NCBI GenBank assembly: GCA_009733575.1
Contig: ML769428.1
Coordinates: 1 to 64,000, forward strand
Direction of reading: 5' to 3'
Length of the DNA: 64,000 nucleotides
From: Gymnopus androsaceus JB14
Lineage: Eukaryota > Basidiomycota > Agaricomycetes > Agaricales > Omphalotaceae
Shown here: piece by piece, positions 46,501-57,615 of the stretch
Numbering within the stretch: the first letter of the stretch is position 1
How the letters are laid out: each line of letters opens with the position of its first letter
Program-made: the position numbers and the translations under genes
The notes under the pieces: generated by a model
Database searches by the model: none
Told to the model about the DNA's origin: nothing
The model's input: the letters and a program-made list of their open reading frames with translations, nothing else

Positions 46501-48404
46501 ATTTCCTCTCATCTCTTTCATTTTGCATTCACTTTTACTTCCTTTCCCTTACCACGGCAATATCTTCACGACTACTACACCTACCAACAAATGGCAAAAT
46601 TCTTCAACATCATTGCTACTTCCACTATCTGGATATGGAGAAGGGAGGAGTTTGGATAAGAGGGACAGGTCAAGGTGCTCAGTTTTTGTACATTTTAACT
46701 AATATTCAAATTCTTCTTCAACTATTTTCCTTAACCACCATTCCCCTTTCCATCACCAAACTTGATAGCTGTCAAGGTGTCGATGGATTCATTCGGTACA
46801 TGCCTTGACCCAATGAGTCTGGGTAACTCATTGAAGCTGAGGAGGGCAGCTTTCGGTCACTATCACATCTTGCATGTCACCCGGTGAACTCCCAAGATAG
46901 CTGGACGCGCTGGACAGGGAGGAGACAATTCAACTTCGACCTGACACTTTATTTCAATAATTACCTGTAACTTAGCATTCTTGATTGGTTGTATGACATC
47001 TGATGGCACAAGAGTATGTGCGGTTGTCAGAGTTGATCCCTATATGTATGGCCCAAGGGCAGTCTTGCAATTTTATCTCCCACTTTTCACTGTTCCATTC
47101 CCGAGTCCAAGTCAGAGTTCATCATCAGAGAAGACGATGTGAGTGAGTAACTTTTATTACTATTCTACTAACATCTATTGTAGGCTACAATTCGTATCAA
47201 AACCCTACGAAACCCCATACACGCTTAGCCGTGCATCAAGCCTGACTGATAGTCCTCTCCGGTCCCCGCTTGGACCAATCTTTCCTTCTTCAGAGTCTAG
47301 TGTGACCACCAAGAAACAACCATCTGTTGCAACTGAGCTCAGGTGTACAGGAAGCAAACTGTCTGCTGTCCTGAGTGGTTTTGCCCTACTGTTGGGAATC
47401 ACTTTGTTGAACCAAGCCATATTGTTGGTGGTTCTTTTTGTTGTCATTGTTATATTGTTGCCCCTATCATTGCCCTGAATCCGTATAGATTGATTAGAAA
47501 AGGAGATCCTATCCTTCAATTGTCTACCAGCATTACTTCAAGAAACACCAGTCACTTTTGAGAGACAAATAGAGTATTTTCTTTGCAGAACCTTTGACAA
47601 CGCACCCTTGCTATTGAAATTGATAGCCAAACCCCCTGTGTTCCAGTCACTTAGTGTTGATTACTCTGCACTACTTGAACCAATGGACCCACAGCTCATT
47701 ATTGGAATGATTTGACTTGCAATATATAACAAATCACTTACCACTTCAGGAGCTCAGATATACTATAATTCAGGCCCTTCTTCAGTTTATCTAAATAATG
47801 TACTGATATGTATAGTTTCACTCAACAAGACCATTTGACTGAATAACCAAATTTCACTCAAATTTTCACTCATAAGTGATTTTTGACATGAAATTTTATA
47901 AATTAGTTACTATTTTGTTCAAGCAGATTTTTTTGCACTTTCGGTGTGAGTAGTATGCCGTGAGCAAGATTAATGGACTAAGGCTACACAAAAGAGGGTC
48001 AATTACCGGGGGGAATTTGAGTAAAGGTTCAGCAGTGGAGCAATGAGGGGAAAGCAAGGGGGTCCGAAAAAATTAATTTCATACCAGGGGTTGGAAATTT
48101 TTTTTTTCAGCCTCAGCGCTGGATCCTCCCTCCCTTCACGTGATTTTTTGGCTCATGTGATTACTAAATAAGGCAACTATGAGACACTGATCACCATTTC
48201 ACCTTACTGTGCTGGTCTTTTGCCCTTTGTACATGCTCTAAATAACTAATGAGCCTTTGTAAACTCTTCACCTCACTCTGGATGCCATATATCTCAAAAT
48301 ATATTAGTCAAGGTCAAGAACTGTAAGCACTCATGAAATGACCTAAAAAGGCAATAAAAAGGTATATACTCACTCTACACAATGTAGCTGGTCTAAATAT
48401 ACTT
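43506..48404. other. 4.9-kb stretch without a recognised gene
   Basis: Contains a 53-bp tandem duplication at 44304-44405. Minus-strand frames at 44938-45708 have no known domain. A plus-strand frame at 47143-47478 ends in a hydrophobic helix (LVVLFVVIVILLPLSLP). An LTR-like stretch near 45861-46250 starts TGTAATACCC and has a TATA-type GTATAAAAGCC near 46020, but I could not define its end. Confidence 0.4.
44304..44405 (+). repeat. 53-bp tandem duplication
   Basis: Two copies beginning AAGGTTCTGGGAAA and continuing CAGAGGTCCTTCTTCAG, with a weaker third partial copy upstream. Confidence 0.75.
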
Positions 48405-48788
48405 CATCAGAAAAAACTGTTTTGGGCCCAGGAGGATCTAAGGTCACCTAGTCCTCTTAGGCAACCTGAGGCATCCTAGTTGGCCCAGGAAAAAGGGCAA
48501 AACTTTGGGCACCTCAGGTATCCTAGTCATCCTAGGTGTCCTGAGATATCCTGGGATGTCCTGGGGCATCCTGGGGCATCCCGAGGCATCCTGGGTTAGA
48601 ACTTTTATCCTAGGATGCCCCAGGATGCCCCAGGACATCCCAGGATATCCCAGGACACCTAGGATGACTAGGATACCTGAGGTGTCCAAAGTTTTACCCT
48701 TTTTCCTGGGCCAACTAGGATGCCTCAGATTGCCTAAGAGGGCTAGGTGACCTTAAATCCTCCTGGGCCCAAAACAGTTTTTGCTGAT
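48405..48788. repeat. 384-bp foldback repeat (CCTAGG/CCCAGG-rich)
   Basis: Nearly perfect inverted arms from CATCAG at 48405 to CTGATG at 48788, around a short centre (GGGTTAGAACTTTTAT). Shared words include AACTGTTTTGGGCCCAGGA and GGTCACCTAG. Mirror-image open frames on both strands come from the symmetry. The base style resembles the nested repeat at 4464-6125. Confidence 0.9.
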
Positions 48789-49323
48789 GTTTTCAGGGAT
48801 TCTTGGGCTTATTTGACTCATTTGGACATCACAAAAATGCATTTTGAGGGTCTGTTAAGTCTGTGCAACCCGGAGTGGAGCGGCCGAGGTATTGGATGGA
48901 AATGGTCCGGAAAGGTTCCGGGCCGGACCTCGCGAGATATGGGACTCGGTGAAGCTATTGGCAACACCCTTGACACACCGTAAGGTGTCCTGAGAGGAAA
49001 ACAGTAGGGTAAGGCCTAAGCCAAGTCAAGGCAGTGAAACCGAAGGCGGAGCCGAGGTTTTGCCGAGATCATGTGGCTGTGTCGGCTTAGTAATCGGAAA
49101 CATCAGAAAGACAAAGGCAAGACTTGGAAAGTGAGATCAGCTAGACTAAGTTGATTTTGGAGGTAAAGTTACAGTACAAGTTTAACTACTTAAATACTAC
49201 TAAGTCTGGATAAATGGGGAAAGTGTTTAACAATAAGAAATAGATCCCCAGGAGCTGGACCGGGTACTTGGTAAGTAAAAACAATAAAGTAATTCAGTAG
49301 CAAAAGACAAAAGAACATAAAAG
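48789..49323. other. No gene recognised
   Basis: CCGG/CCGAGG-rich repeat-like sequence, including CCGGGCCGGACC near 48920. It has no coding signal. Confidence 0.4.
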
Positions 49324-49820
49324 GCAATAAAACAATAAGGACAATAAAACAATAGCATGGGAAAGGCGTCCGAAGGTACCGGGGATATATCCGAGGTTGT
49401 TCCGAGGTCTTCCGAGGATTACCGAGGCTCGGAACGGAATGGCTCGGCTCCGGCAGATGCAGAAGCGAGACTGGAAAGCGAGGAAAGGAACTGTAATGAA
49501 GTCCAAACAAGTCAGTGACTTGCAACCGGGTTCCAGCCAAGGTATGGCCAAGGTTTCCAAGATGATTACCGAGATATAGGCTCAGCAATAAAACAATAAG
49601 GACAATAAAACAATAGCATGGGAAAGGTGTCCGAAGGTACCGGGGATATATCCGAGGGTTACCGAGGCTTGGAACGGAATGGCTTGGCTCTGGCAGACGC
49701 AGAAGCAAGACTGGAAAGCGAGGAAAGGAACTGTAATGAAGTCCAAACAAGTCAGTGACTTGCAACCGGGTTCCAGCCAAGGTATGGCTGAGGTTTCCGA
49801 GATGATTACCGAGATATAGC
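49324..49820. repeat. 262-bp tandem duplication
   Basis: Two copies starting CAATAAAACAATAAGGAC (49324 and 49586). The first copy has an extra segment of roughly 25 bp rich in TTCCGAGG. A long minus-strand open frame across it is a repeat by-product. Confidence 0.85.
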
Positions 49821-50244
49821 CTCGGCAAGCCTCGGGAATAGGCGCCGGAGGCTCAGCAGTGATTTAGGGGTAATCGGTGGACTTTGGAGGGCACCGGAAT
49901 GCATGGATATAACAGGGTCAGTCAAAAAATATTTTTTGGGCCTTGCAATGGACCCACCCTACCTACCCCCGGTACGGGATTTCCTGGCCCAGACCCCCTT
50001 GGGGGAAAAAGCAAGAGACTGTGCACAGCTGTTGCTTGTTGCCTTGGCCTGCTGCAAAGGGAAATCACAGTAACACCACATGTAAGGTCTAGACATGTTA
50101 TTCCAAAATGTGATGAAACCTATATACAGATAATGAAAACACTAAAAAGGCAATAACATAAGGGAAAACACAGTGTATTAGGATGAGTCTCATTCCATTC
50201 GGACTCATAATATACACACTAGAGAATCAATTTAACCTTTAACA

Positions 50245-50260
50245 GGTTATGAGCCCATGC
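50245..50260 (+). other. Copia primer-binding site (older element)
   Basis: GGTTATGAGCCCATGC directly follows an LTR-like end (TTTAACA). It is complementary to the anticodon-stem region of initiator tRNA-Met, as known for Drosophila copia-type half-tRNA priming. The LTR upstream is not otherwise resolved. Confidence 0.5.
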
Positions 50261-50383
50261 TCTAAACACTGCACACCAGATTAGCAAGCCCCTAAACAGT
50301 TGAATAATTCACAACCCAGTCCAACCACAACAAATCTCTCTTTCCTGACCTTTCAACAATCAGCTCAATCAGAATTTCCCAAT

Positions 50384-50718
50384 ATGGAACTCACCAAACA
50401 GAAAGAGAAATTGGACTGGAAGCAACCCACTCTAATCACTATCAAGGAAGAAAATAGTACAAAAAACTACAGCAAGTTCAAGCAGAAATCAGAACTTGAA
50501 CTTGATGCAGCAGGATACTAGAAGTACACTGGTGGACCAGAATATGATCCACTGAGAATCCCAGAACTGTGTTTAACTCTGCAGGCCCAAGGATTTGATG
50601 CATCAGGCATTATGACAATGTTCACCATCCCAGGTAATGAAGCTGAAGTCAAAGCTGCCCAACAGAAAGCCAAAGACTGGCTCAATGGTGACAAGAAGAC
50701 AAAGGCCATTATCACTAG
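50384..50718 (+). pseudogene. Copia gag N-terminal fragment (older element)
   Basis: The ATG at 50384 starts MELTKQKEKLDWKQPTLITI. A TAG at 50519 interrupts the expected GYWKY, reading GY*KYTGGPEYDPLRIPELCL, as if a Trp codon mutated. It continues to KAKDWLNGDKKTKAIITS and is cut at 50719 by an LTR. Confidence 0.6.
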
Positions 50719-51468
50719 TGTTGGAATATCAGATTTTGATATACAAGCTGGATACAGCTATGTCATGATGATGTAATGGTTTTCATCATAGTTACATCAT
50801 ATCTATGCTATATTTACATCTTATATCACCATTGCTTCATAGGTGATATCATTACTTCACATAGTATCTACTTACCATATTTGATAGCTATGAAATATGC
50901 TTTCTAGGAGTATAAATACTGCTTGTAGATATACATGGACTTTACCTGTTTGCCTTAGGATCTTTGTCCCAAGATCCATACAAGGTCAAACATTTATCAT
51001 TTGTCAATATCCTTGTCACCTTGCTGGTGCTACTGGGTGTATTCTTACAGCCACAGCAGTTCCTGTTGCAAAGTTATACATTGTTCAAGATGCCACCTAT
51101 GTGCACTGTTGGAATATCAAAGGTAATTATATCTTATCGAACTATACATGGAATGCTTTCTCGTAGTATCCACTTGTTTGTATCACCATCCCATGCTCTC
51201 CACTGTTATTGTCTCACAGACTCCACTTAGTCTCTTGCCATATCCACTTGCTCTCTCGTAGTACCCACTTTGCCATATGCATAGTAGCCACAAGTATTCA
51301 TGCAGTAGCCACCTGCCTGATATATTGTTTGTACATAGGACTGTATAAAAAGCCTAGTACCATACCCTGTAATAACACCATCATCCCCCATCAATCTGTG
51401 TGATCATACTACTAAGTCCTGTGTGGACTTACTGCTGCTATTTCCTGTTTAGGACTATAACTCTAATA
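50719..51468 (+). repeat. LTR sequence(s), two related starts
   Basis: Starts TGTTGGAATATC at 50719, and again at 51107. The second stretch (51107-51468) ends immediately before a primer-binding site, so it is read as a 5' LTR of 362 bp with TATA-like GTATAAAAAGCC near 51345. The first (50719-51106, TATA-like AGTATAAATACTG near 50918) may be a related solo LTR. Confidence 0.6.
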
Positions 51469-51484
51469 GGTTATGGGCCCTGGC
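51469..51484 (+). other. Copia primer-binding site (younger element)
   Basis: GGTTATGGGCCCTGGC directly after the LTR end, complementary to the anticodon-stem region of an initiator tRNA-Met (GGGCCCATAACC type). Confidence 0.55.
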
Positions 51485-51849
51485 CTTAACCATTGATGCA
51501 TCATATTGCTGTAACTCTTGTTCATGCCACCCAGGCCAAATCCTCCACCACTATGAACTCGACAGGAGATAAAGTCATCAGAACAAGCACCACCACCAGT
51601 AACTTGACAATGTTCCATAGCATTGGAACAAGCCAGCTCATTGAGTAGCAAAGCTGTAATACCACAGCCGAAACAAACACCATTACCTCCCACAGATGAC
51701 ACTGTTCCTTGTAAAGGACACCCACACATTTTTGACATTGATGAATTAGTTGACAGATACAAGCACCAAACCACTGGAAGGTGGAGCCAGTGCAACAAAC
51801 AACATTGCCTAAATTGATACAATGTACTTTGGACAGGTAAATTAGCAGA

Positions 51850-54800
51850 TTTTGCGAGACCCATTGCAAAAGAACAGGAGGAAATTATCAGAAGTCACCT
51901 ACAACACATTGCCAACAACAAAGAGGATACTGAAGCACCTATTGCTCAGATCATTGCATCATCCTCACAGCAGCATACTCCCACTCCATCACCTGCACCA
52001 AAACACCAACCTTCTCCACCTACACCTCCACAACAATCTCCACAGGGCACTGCACCCCAATTCCCATATTCAAATACAGAACCACCCTCTCCACACAGAT
52101 CCCCATCGCCATCAGATCCCGGATCACCAGACACTTTAATTGCTGATTCCGACAATGACAACGATATGTCCAAAGCACTAGAAGCCTTTGATAAGGTTAA
52201 AACCTTAAAGTCGGACTGATCAAACTGGGACACATGGAGAACTTGAGTAGAATTTGCAGCCAGATCTATTGGCTATCAGCATTATTTGGAATAGAATCCA
52301 CAACCTGATCTTGCTCAAGGTTCAGATGATGAGCACAGGGGAAAGGATAGTGATTTGCTTAATGCAATCATAGGCAGGTTATTGGATGGAGTATTCTGAA
52401 GGTATAGGCACTACAACAACACAAAGCAGTTGTGGGAAAATTTACTCCAGGACTATGATTCTAAAAACACTCTTACTGAATCATTTTTACAAAGGCAACT
52501 CCATACTATGCGATGCACAGACCCAGCCAAGGTCAATAAACATTTGGACAACATGATTAGCATCCATGACGACCTCACAACAAGGGGAATTGATATCAAT
52601 GATGATATCTTCATCAACACCCTCATGTCCTCTGTCCCCAACACCTTCAAAGCCACAATAAATGCATTGGCTGTTTTCTCTGCCAAAACAGACAAAAAGC
52701 TCAGTCCTGCAGAGCTCATCTCTATTATTTGTGCAGAATCAATGGTCCATCAAATGTGACATGATCACAAGAAGGAATCGGCAAATTATGCCAGTAACAG
52801 GGGAAGAGGAGGTTTTTGAGGTCATGGAAATTCCTTCAGGGAAGTTCCCAAGGCAGAGGCAAAGGCAGAGGAGGGGCGATGAGCCGCCAAGACTCCATCT
52901 GTTACAACTGCAGAGGTAAAGGACACTTCAGAAATCAATGTCCATCAGAGAAATGCAGTCAGGCCAATGAGGCCAAGGAAACAAAACCTCCCAAGGAGCA
53001 GAAGAAGAAGAAGTCAGATGGGAACTGGAGAGATAGGCCGAAAAACAATGAAGTGGCATCCTCATCCATGATCGAGGAAGTATCCAAGTCATCATGGGCA
53101 GCAGTCAAAATTCCCACTAAGCATGGGAATCTTGTTTTCAATTTTTCAGAAATAGCTGATAAATTCGAATTAGCTCTTTCATTGCCAAGCAATCAAACCT
53201 GCATAGTGCAGAACATCAAAGTCGAAACACTGCCACCTCTTACTCTTAAGGATGAAGAGGAGGAGGAAGTATGCATCGATGTTAATCTCTTTCCTTCCTT
53301 CAAATTCAAATGTGACACCAAAAAGGGAGTTGGAAAAGTTGATCACACTTATGCTGCAGCCCACAGTTATGGAGCAATTCTTTCTGAATCTGGATGCTCT
53401 ACCCACATGACACCACTCATCAACAAACTCAGGAATCAAAGGGAGATTCCAACATGAGTCATCCAGGCCACAAACGCAGAAACCTTCATGGCAAACATCT
53501 CCGGCACACTCCATCTTGATCTCCCTACATATGGACAAGAAGTTCAAACTATAAAGCTCCATCACACCCTTCTATGCCCAGACATTCCCAACACACTTGT
53601 ATCACTGGGAAAACTCGATGATGATGGTTACGCCATCCACACCGCTAATGGTAAAATGATGATCAGAGATTGCCAGAGGAAACTCGTGGGAGTTATCCCG
53701 AAGACTAATGGACTATACCAGATCCCATCACGGGAACACGCTTATTTGACCAAGATCGGCAGATTGGTATCTCTTTATGAGGCACACTGCATCTTAGGTC
53801 ACCTTAATTATGCTTATGTGAAGCATATGTTCAGAGACAACCAGGTTCGTGGAATCAGATTGGATCTGAGACAAATGGACAAACCAGAATGCCATGCTTG
53901 TATGCTTGGGAAAGCATCAAGGTATCCTATTGCTCAAGTGCAATCATCTCCCCATTCAGAGAAATTTGGAGATACTTTTCATATGGACATGTGGGGACCA
54001 TCACAAGTCAGGACGGTAAACCATTGCACTTACATGTTGACTCTATTCGACAAAGCAACTGATTGGTTGGAGGAACCCCAAATGAAGTCAAAGGACAAGT
54101 CATTCACACAGTATGTGGTTCTCCAAACAGGTCTCCAAACTCAATATGGCACAACTGTCAAAGTTCTCCACTCTGATCAAGGGGAGAATTTCTCAGTAAT
54201 GAATTCGCAACATATCTGGAACGCATTGGGACATGACAATGTCTCACAGTACACAACACCCCAGAACACAATGGTATAGTGGAACACACACATTGAACTT
54301 TGCTGAATGCAGTTTGAGGCCTTTTGATCTCATCAGGACTCCCAAAATGGCTTTGGGGATTCATGATGAAGTATCCGGTATATGTTTGGAGCAGGATGCC
54401 AAAGAAAGCCATTGGAATGGCTACTCCATATGAGAAACGGTTTGGTATTAAACTGGACATTACTAATCTTCATGTCTTCGGCAGTATCGTTTATGTCAAA
54501 TGACTAGGGTTTTAAGGTCCAATGCAATGAATTGCAAATAAACTGTGAATTGCATTGGATTGCACTGTAAAATGCACTGCTGAAGGCTGCACTGATGCAC
54601 AGTTTAAATCAGTGCCAGTTCATGGTGCATTCAATTTTTGAAAATTACTCAAACTGCCTTGCATCAGTTTAAATCTGTGCAAATTAATACTAATACAAAC
54701 AGAGCTATGAGCACTCTTATCATGCTGAAATTACATTCCCAATAGCATATACATGATAAACAGGACATCTACCAGCTGGGTTGGCATTATTATGCTAAGG

Positions 54801-55649
54801 TACTCTATTTTTGGATGTAAGAATGACCAGTTCAAGCCAGTTTAAATTGTGAATTGCATTAGACTGCACTGAAAAATGCACTGCTAAAGATTGCACTGAT
54901 GGACCATTTAAACCAGTGCCAGTTTACAGTTCATCCAGGTTTCAAAAAATCTTGCACTGGTGCAATTCATGATTCATTGAAAATTTAGCAAATAGACTGA
55001 ATTGAATTGGACCTTAAAACCCTACAAATGAGAAAAGGAATCCAGTAAATTGGAACCACAGGCCCAGGAAGGATGCTGGATAGGACTCAAACCCGAATTG
55101 AATGGTCACTACATTTACTGGCCAACATGTCACTGTCACAACGGAGAGGAATGTAGTTTTCTCTGACAGGCAGATCCAACCTGTTGAAGGGGAGGATGGA
55201 AATTTGGGAAATTTAGAAACATCAGTCACCAAGTCAGAACAGCCTGTCATACCAGTTCCAGAAAAAATTTCCAAACCAGTTTCACCAGACAAATTAACTG
55301 GCAAACAAGTCAGACGACCCACCAAGAAGATCAGGGATGTCATTGAAGGACTTGGAGAAGGAAATGATGAGTTGCGACATCTTACCACATCTCTAGGTCA
55401 GGTAACATCAGAAATCGAATCTGATCCTCTATCTGTTGCAGAAGCTATGCAACAACCTGACAGCTCCAAATGGTACGATGCCATGAAGGACAAAATCTCC
55501 AGACTCCAGGAGCATGGAACCTATACAATTATCACTCCACCTCCAGATGCAAATATTCTCACATCCAAATGGGTCTATCAGACAAAGAAGGATGAACGAG
55601 GTCATATTACAGGACACAGAGCTCATCTTGTTGTACATGGATTTAATTA
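51850..55649 (+). pseudogene. Copia gag-pol polyprotein, inactivated
   Basis: Gag has a Pro-rich linker (51960-52130) and a UBN2-type domain (LWENLLQDYDSKNTLTESFL, 52430-52640). A CCHC knuckle lies at 52900-52941 (CYNCRGKGHFRNQC). The protease site near 53385 reads LSESGCSTHM, with Glu where the catalytic Asp is expected. The integrase zinc region (HCILGHLNYAYVKH ... CHACMLGK) precedes the core D residues in HMDMWGP and LHSDQGENF (53760-54200). After a frame change it runs to VFGSIVYVK at 54500. After the MITE, the RT start appears (SKWYDAMKDKISRLQEHGTY, SKWVYQTKKDERG, AHLVVHGFN) and ends at 55649. Confidence 0.85.
54505..55024. mobile_element. hAT-like MITE, 520 bp, TSD CAAATGAC/G
   Basis: The TIR TAGGGTTTTAAGGTCCAAT is inverted at the right end. 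The 8-bp flanks are CAAATGAC (54497-54504) and CAAATGAG (55025-55032), differing at one base. The interior is rich in GAATTGCA-type words. It interrupts the copia polyprotein between integrase and RT. Confidence 0.85.
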
Positions 55650-55664
55650 GATCCCAACTACCAG

Positions 55665-56475
55665 GGCAGCTTTTCTCAAGAAAGTGGTTTTATACTTAAG
55701 TAATCCTTAGAATGTTCCTAAGAATTAAAGTTATCCTAAATTGTAAGTATCAATTATACTTGAGTAAATACTTAAGTATAGGCATAACTAACTCATGCAA
55801 AATAATCTTGAAATGGGTGATTATGAAGTAAAAGTGAAAATGAAAGTAATAAAGTAAAGTAAAGTAAAGTAAGCACTATCTTATATCCTCTGCAAACTTC
55901 AGTTTAAAGTAAAATACCAAATCAGCTGTGTAAGTAATAAAGTAAAGTAGGTAGCACAGAAGAAAGCCATGAGCAAGACATAAGTTTCTGAAGAAAATAC
56001 TAAGCAGAGAGTATATGAGTCCTACTGAACAGTAGTGATAGTAAAGTGAGAGTAGATAGGATGAGATGGTAGAGGTAAGAGTTGAAGAGAGATGGTGTCA
56101 ATGAGGGCCCATTGGGTCTTTATATATATGTAGCAAAAATCACATGTTATTCCAAGAGAACAATAGAAACTGTTCATTGTCTTGCCAAACTGGCAACAAT
56201 GGCAAGGTTGTCTATTGTTCCTAACTAGGATATCTCCAGAGCTAGCATATAAAAGGCCCCCTACCTCTGTCCTAGATCACAGAGCTCCCTCCTGGCTCCA
56301 ACCTTCTCCTTTACATTACTTCAACAGTCAACTTCCTTGCTTCTTTACATTACTTAAGAAATGCTTATGTTCTTTAAGTATTCTTCAAGTAAGTATTTCT
56401 CTTAGGAAACAATTACAGTTGTTCATTAAATGTTTTTATATAATTACTTACTTACTGACTTAATTAATTACTACC

Positions 56476-56532
<57 letters not shown>

Positions 56533-56779
56533 GATGATAGATACTTACTCAAGTACAATATGTTTCTTTCTTTTTATCTACTGTTTACTTGACACAGACC
56601 AAGAAATATGATTGCATTTTACTCAATTACTTAGGTAAAAATACTTGAAGTCTACTTAAGTAATACTTAGGTGATAAGTGCTAGACAACTAATTTGTTGC
56701 TTTATGCGAACTTAGGTATCACTTAAGTATTACTTGAGTATTACTTAAGTATAAAACGACTTTCTTAAGAAAAGTTGCC
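55665..56779. mobile_element. 1.1-kb TIR element with TTAC microsatellite
   Basis: The left end GGCAGCTTTTCTCAAGAAAG is mirrored by the right end, reversed GGCAACTTTTCTTAAGAAAG; the similarity continues through TTTTATACTTAAGTAAT. Both flanks carry a similar copia-derived stretch (GATTTA ... CCAACTAC), so the target duplication, if real, is 26-28 bp. No transposase is visible. Confidence 0.75.
56462..56535 (+). repeat. (TTAC)n microsatellite
   Basis: About 15 uninterrupted copies of TTAC within the TIR element. A shorter AAAGT/AAGTA run lies near 55850. Confidence 0.9.
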
Positions 56780-57094
56780 ATAGATTTACCAATTCCTTCC
56801 AACTACTTATCTATTGTATGCTAGCAACTTTGGTTGACAATTCCGAATGAACCAGTGGAGAAAGTGCTAGGTACATGATCGTTCTGTGCCATTGTGTGAG
56901 TTCCCTTCAAAGTTTTAAATTCCTGTGATATTGTTTACCTAAGAACACGGTCAACGAATGCTTTACAGTGGAGTTCTTGAGAACACATTTACCTGAAAGC
57001 TGAAAAGGTGATGTAATTGGATGAATTGGAGATGTGGAGGTATATACATATATAGACCATATCTAACTTTGTCCTGGTAATACTCAATGCCATT

Positions 57095-57175
57095 TATTGG
57101 TGGTGTAATGGCTATACATGTTTGTGGGTGCGTGCAAGATTTGGATTCAACTCCCTACGGGAAATATTGCTGGCC
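57095..57175 (+). repeat. tRNA-like pol III promoter segment
   Basis: TGGTGTAATGGCTA (A-box-like) and GGATTCAACTCC (B-box-like) about 60 nt apart. No full tRNA fold, so probably a SINE head. Confidence 0.4.
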
Positions 57176-57615
57176 TTGACATCCCTCCTTATAATTCATT
57201 CTAACTATTTTTATTTATTCTTGCAGCTTGCAAGCATGGATAGGATTGCCCAATTACCCAGGGCTTTTGTGTGGCAATATGGTTAGTGAATATAAATTTC
57301 ATTCATTTTCAAGTAAGTATGTAAGTGGAGAAGATTAAGAAGTAAAAATGATAGAAAGAAGCAGTCATTTCCTTTGCAAAGAAACAGCAAGACAAAAAAT
57401 AATTGTCAGACTTCAGTCCTCAATACAACAGAACCATTCTTTCCCATATACACAATCTTCAAGAGATATCTTAGTGTATCCTGTTTGTGATATAATGCAT
57501 GTATTTTGTGGCCTCCATAATGATTTACGAAACTGGGGAGGAATCCAAATTATACCATGAGGAAGATGGGGAAAGATGATCCAGCCATTACTGGATAGAT
57601 ACCAGTGGTTGTGTG

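Larger units (their letters stand above)
51469..55664 (+). mobile_element. Ty1/copia retrotransposon, internal region, truncated
   Basis: Gag-protease-integrase order with the start of RT, the copia arrangement. It is interrupted by a MITE (54505-55024) and ends at a TIR element at 55665, where RT has barely begun. No 3' LTR was found. Several stops and frame changes make it dead. Confidence 0.85.

Noticed and set aside
48444..48750. Mirror-image 81-residue frames
   Set aside because: By-product of the foldback repeat; composition is low-complexity.
49190..49828. 212-codon minus-strand open frame with an internal repeat
   Set aside because: It spans the 262-bp tandem duplication and has no domain; the duplication explains it.
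56462..56535. TTAC array as a telomere or centromere-type repeat
   Set aside because: Short, inside a TIR transposon, and not matching fungal telomere units.
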